From DASXKD01 sp963707905 (GTDB taxonomy: Bacteria; Actinomycetota; Actinomycetes; Streptosporangiales; Streptosporangiaceae), in NCBI GenBank assembly GCA_963707905.1, contig CAVPSA010000033.1:123333-187332 (forward strand): a stretch of 64,000 nucleotides of DNA. The letters are read 5' to 3'. Below are positions 61,920-64,000 of this stretch, piece after piece (within the stretch, counting starts at the first letter, position 1; every line of letters starts with the position of its first letter). The notes beneath the pieces were generated by a model, which searched no databases, had not been told where the DNA came from, and saw only the letters and a program-made list of their open reading frames with translations. The position numbers were made by a program, and so were the translations under genes.

Positions 61920-62408
61920 TCAGGTGCCGAACCAGCCCGGGACATCGAGACGGAACCTGCCCTGCGGGGCCATGGTGCGCAGGTCGGCCTCGAGCGCGGC
62001 CAGCCGCTCCGGTCCCAGTCGGCTGGCCCATTGCGCGCGCAGGTCCTCGAAGATCGCCGCCGACCTGGCCAGCGCGTCGATACCGAGCGGGGTGAGCCGG
62101 ACCAGCTTGCGACGGCCGTCCCTGGCATCGGCGGCGCGCTCGGCATAGCCAAGCTGCTCCAGCCGGTCGATCGTCTTCCCGGCGGCCTGCTTGGAGATCC
62201 CCAGCAGGCGGCCCACCTCGCTGGCGGTCGCCCCGTCCAGGCCGATCGCCTGCATCGCGAACCCGTAGGCCGGGCGGAAGCCGGGGTGGCCCTCGGCGGC
62301 CAGTTCGGCGTGCAGGGCGTCGATGAGCGCCCGGAACCCGGCGAACAGCAGCAGGGGCAGCTCGAATCCGGGGCTGCCTGGTTCGGTTGCGGCGGTGGGC
62401 GTTGGCAT
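61920..62408 (-). CDS. MarR-family transcriptional regulator
   Basis: A 162-aa winged-helix MarR protein: the dimerisation helix includes FAGFRALIDALHAELAAEG; the DNA-binding part is TASEVGRLLGISKQAAGKTIDRLEQLGYAERAADARDGRRKLVRLTPLG. It heads the operon MarR-DyP-encapsulin and faces the AhpD-like gene. A perfect palindrome lies in the gap between them, so it probably controls both directions in response to an oxidant or phenolic compound. ATG 62408 is chosen; a TTG at 62417 is in frame. Confidence 0.9.
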   Translation of the reverse strand: MPTPTAATEPGSPGFELPLLLFAGFRALIDALHAELAAEGHPGFRPAYGFAMQAIGLDGATASEVGRLLGISKQAAGKTIDRLEQLGYAERAADARDGRRKLVRLTPLGIDALARSAAIFEDLRAQWASRLGPERLAALEADLRTMAPQGRFRLDVPGWFGT

Positions 62409-62410
62409 TT

Positions 62411-62450
62411 TAGACAACCTGGTTTACTGTATAGACAACCACATTGTCTA
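62411..62450. promoter_or_regulatory. MarR operator: perfect palindrome plus half-site
   Basis: TAGACAA-CCACA-TTGTCTA (62432-62450) is a perfect 7+5+7 palindrome, with an extra half-site TAGACAA at 62411-62417, 21 bases upstream. It sits between the divergent MarR and AhpD-like starts and would cover both promoters. Confidence 0.85.
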
Positions 62451-62496
62451 TCGTAGCCCGGCGGCAGGCCGGGATCTCACGGCTGGAGGAAACACG

Positions 62497-63060
62497 ATGA
62501 CGAGCTTCCCGTTCCCCGACCACACCCTCGACTCCGCGCCGGACGGTTCCCGCCGGATCATGGCGGCCATGGCCCGGCAGCGCGGCCATGTGCCCGCCGG
62601 TGTCGCCCGGCTCGCGTCGTCGCCTCAGCTCCTCGATGGTTTCCTGAAGGCCAGCGGCCTGTTCGAGAGCACGAGCCTTGACCCCGTCGCTCGCGAGGTG
62701 GTCATCCTCACCATGGCAACCCGCAATCGGTGCCACATCTGCGTGGCCATGCACACGGCGAAGCTGGCGGCGCTTGGTGCCAGCCCGGAACTCATCACCG
62801 CCCTGCGGGAGCAGCGGCCGTTGCCCGATGAGCGGCTGGCTGCGATCGAGCGGTTCACCCTGGACGTGGTGGCGGCCGCCGGGGCGGTCAGCCCGGAATC
62901 GCTGGAGGCGTTCCTCGGTCACGGGTACACCGCCAGGAACGCCCTGGATGTGGTGCTCGGCATTGGCACCTACACCATGTCGACGCTGGCCAACCGCATG
63001 ACCAGGGCGCCCCTGGACGAGCAGTTCAGCGCGTTCGCCTGGGCGGAGCCCGCGGCTTGA
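62497..63060 (+). CDS. AhpD/carboxymuconolactone-decarboxylase-family protein
   Basis: A 187-aa alkylhydroperoxidase-like protein. It has the redox motif ExxxxxxxxxxxCxxCxxxH in REVVILTMATRNRCHICVAMHTAKL, and the fold continues FTLDVVAAAGAVSPESLEAFLGHGYTARNALDVVLGIGTYTMSTLAN. The CHIC pair and following His suggest hydroperoxide reduction. GGAGG upstream supports ATG 62497. It is divergent from MarR across a palindromic operator. Confidence 0.88.
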   Translation: MTSFPFPDHTLDSAPDGSRRIMAAMARQRGHVPAGVARLASSPQLLDGFLKASGLFESTSLDPVAREVVILTMATRNRCHICVAMHTAKLAALGASPELITALREQRPLPDERLAAIERFTLDVVAAAGAVSPESLEAFLGHGYTARNALDVVLGIGTYTMSTLANRMTRAPLDEQFSAFAWAEPAA

Positions 63061-63090
63061 TCGCGCGCGCGGCAGATGGTGCAGCCGCCC

Positions 63091-63255
63091 GCAGCCATGG
63101 AGCCAGCCGTCCGCAGCCGTAGAGCCAGCCGTCCGCAGCCATGGAGCCAGCCGTCCGCAGCACACTGGAGCCAGCCGTCCGCAGCAACGGGAGGGAGCCG
63201 CGCCCGCAACAATGGGAGGGGAGCCGCGGCCACAGCGATGGGAGCCAGCCGTGCC
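63091..63255. repeat. 22-nt tandem repeats before methyltransferase gene
   Basis: About seven degenerate copies of GCAGCCATGGAGCCAGCCGTCC run from 63091 to 63255. The first three are 22 nt and nearly identical; later ones are longer and diverged. The last copy contains the ribosome site and GTG start of the methyltransferase. Confidence 0.85.
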
Positions 63256-63894
63256 TGCAGGACGCAAGGGCCATCCTCTGTTCGCGCGGTTCTACGCCAG
63301 GATCAGCCCCGGCATGGATGCCGAGGGGATGGCGGGCTACCGCCAGCGCGCGCTTGCGGGCCTGACCGGGTCGGTGATCGAGGTTGGCGCGGGCAACGGG
63401 CTGAACTTCGCGCACTACCCGGCCGGGGTCAGCGGGGTCCTGGCGGTCGAGCCGGATCCCTACCTGCGCCGGATCGCCGGGGAGCACGCCGGGCATGCCC
63501 CGGTCGCCGTGGAGGTCCGTGACGGGGTGGCCGAACGGCTCCCAGGCGCCGATGGCTCCTTCGACGCGGCCGTGGTGACCCTGGTGCTGTGTTCCGTGGC
63601 CGATCAGCGGACAGTCCTGACCGAGGTGCGCCGGGTGATCCGCCCGGGCGGCCAGTTGCGCTTCATCGAGCATGTCCGGGCGGACACTCCAGGCCTGCGC
63701 CGGGTGCAGCGCGTGCTGGACGCTACGGTGTGGCCGCCGCTGGGCGGTGGGTGCCACGTGAGCCGGGACACGCTCGCCACGATCGCCGGAGCCGGGTTCA
63801 CGGTGGTCCAGTCCGAGGCGTTCCGCTTCCCGCAGAGCCGGGTTCCCTGCCCGCCGCCCCGCACGTGTGGGGGATAGCGACCCGAGACCCCTGA
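63251..63894 (+). pseudogene. class I SAM methyltransferase, C-terminal frameshift
   Basis: A small class I methyltransferase: HPLFARFYARISPGMDAEG, the SAM loop SVIEVGAGNGLNFAHYP, VLAVEPDPYLRRIA, FDAAVVTLVLCSVADQ and LRFIEHVRADTPGLRRVQ. The final residues shift frame at a CCC run (63845-63847). As written it ends at 63877 with an odd Cys/Pro tail; inserting one C gives the family-like ending PAAPHVWGIATRDP with a stop at 63894. The protein core is unaffected, so it could still be functional. GTG 63251 follows GGGAG six bases upstream. Confidence 0.75.
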
Positions 63895-63917
63895 CGTCCG
63901 CCGCCGGTTTGCCGTGG

Positions 63918-63981
63918 TGTAAAGCTCGCTTGACACCTTCGAGCGCCTTGGGTAACTTCGAGGTGTCAAGCAGGCTTTACA
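63918..63981. promoter_or_regulatory. promoter with inverted-repeat operators for off-window gene
   Basis: Two 24-25-bp arms (63918-63942 and 63958-63981) are near-perfect inverted repeats. Each arm is itself a palindrome of type TGTMAAGC-N2-GCTTKACA. A sigma-70-type promoter, TTGACA (63930-63935)-17 bp-TAACTT (63953-63958), overlaps them, so a repressor bound there would block transcription. Confidence 0.75.
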
Positions 63982-63993
63982 TATCAGAGGTGG

Positions 63994-64000
63994 ATGACGA
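63994..64000 (+). CDS. start of an off-window gene
   Basis: ATG at 63994 follows AGAGGTGG at ribosome-site spacing and lies just after the operator-promoter region. Only two codons are visible, so the product cannot be told. Confidence 0.5.

Noticed and set aside
63091..63255. CRISPR-like array
   Set aside because: The units are contiguous 22-nt tandem repeats without unique spacers, and no cas gene is present.

Overview
The window is high-GC, densely packed DNA from an actinobacterium, probably a Streptosporangiales- or Streptomycetales-like lineage. The evidence is a WhiB regulator, an actinobacterial SAM methyltransferase of the PF04672 type, two Rv1733c-type membrane proteins, an Acg/Rv2032-type nitroreductase, a CtpE-like ATPase, frequent GTG starts and ATGA/GTGA stop-start overlaps. 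I saw no tRNA, rRNA, CRISPR array, transposase or phage gene.

Most of the window reads as one large hypoxia/dormancy (DosR-type) island. About twenty intergenic sites match a 14-bp palindrome, GGGAC-N4-GTCCC, the core of the mycobacterial DosR box. At five loci two such sites lie 21-22 bp apart. The genes behind them are the usual DosR-regulon types: five universal stress proteins, Rv1733c-like proteins, an Acg-like nitroreductase, CBS-domain proteins and P-type ATPases. They also include a fermentation and redox toolkit. No DosR response regulator is present. The only sensor-kinase-like gene (47871-49019) has Gln where the phospho-accepting His should be.

Layout. 1-4.8 kb: 5'-truncated ADP-forming acyl-CoA synthetase, Rv1733c-like protein, flavin-binding protein, TauE/SafE exporter, SRPBCC protein. 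4.9-13.7 kb: USP, phosphoketolase and acetate kinase on the minus strand, then amino-acid permease, Pta and phosphoglycerate mutase on the plus strand. 13.7-26.8 kb: SulP transporter, second Rv1733c-like protein, three P-type ATPases (one a P1B-5 type with a C-terminal hemerythrin domain), class I aldolase, small XRE regulator and two unknown membrane proteins. 26.9-36.6 kb: DHOD-like protein, pyruvate:ferredoxin oxidoreductase and a GltD-like flavoprotein on the minus strand; divergent from them, GAPDH (frameshifted) and a sulfur trio of SQR-like, TusE/DsrC and DsrE. 36.8-40.4 kb: USPs, PII protein, small CCC/CxHH protein, DUF3048 protein (frameshifted), WhiB. 40.5-47.3 kb: a group 3b-like [NiFe] hydrogenase split into two convergent operons with CBS-BON proteins and a cyclic-nucleotide-binding protein. 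47.5-53.5 kb: small peptide, degenerate kinase, second CCC/CxHH protein, two USPs (one frameshifted), flavodoxin, nitroreductase, MreB-like protein. 53.5-56.8 kb: arcABC arginine deiminase operon. 56.9-64 kb: UBP zinc finger, SAM methyltransferase, VOC protein, secreted protein, encapsulin with its DyP peroxidase cargo, MarR with a palindromic operator, AhpD-like protein, a methyltransferase and the promoter of an off-window gene.

Together the genes make ATP without respiration (phosphoketolase to acetyl-phosphate to AckA; arginine deiminase to carbamate kinase). They also move electrons between pyruvate, ferredoxin, NAD(P)H and H2 (PFOR, GltD-like, hydrogenase) and buffer ions and redox stress. 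Four genes carry apparent single-base frameshifts (gap, DUF3048, one USP, the last methyltransferase). This may reflect residual sequencing error rather than decay and should be settled from reads.
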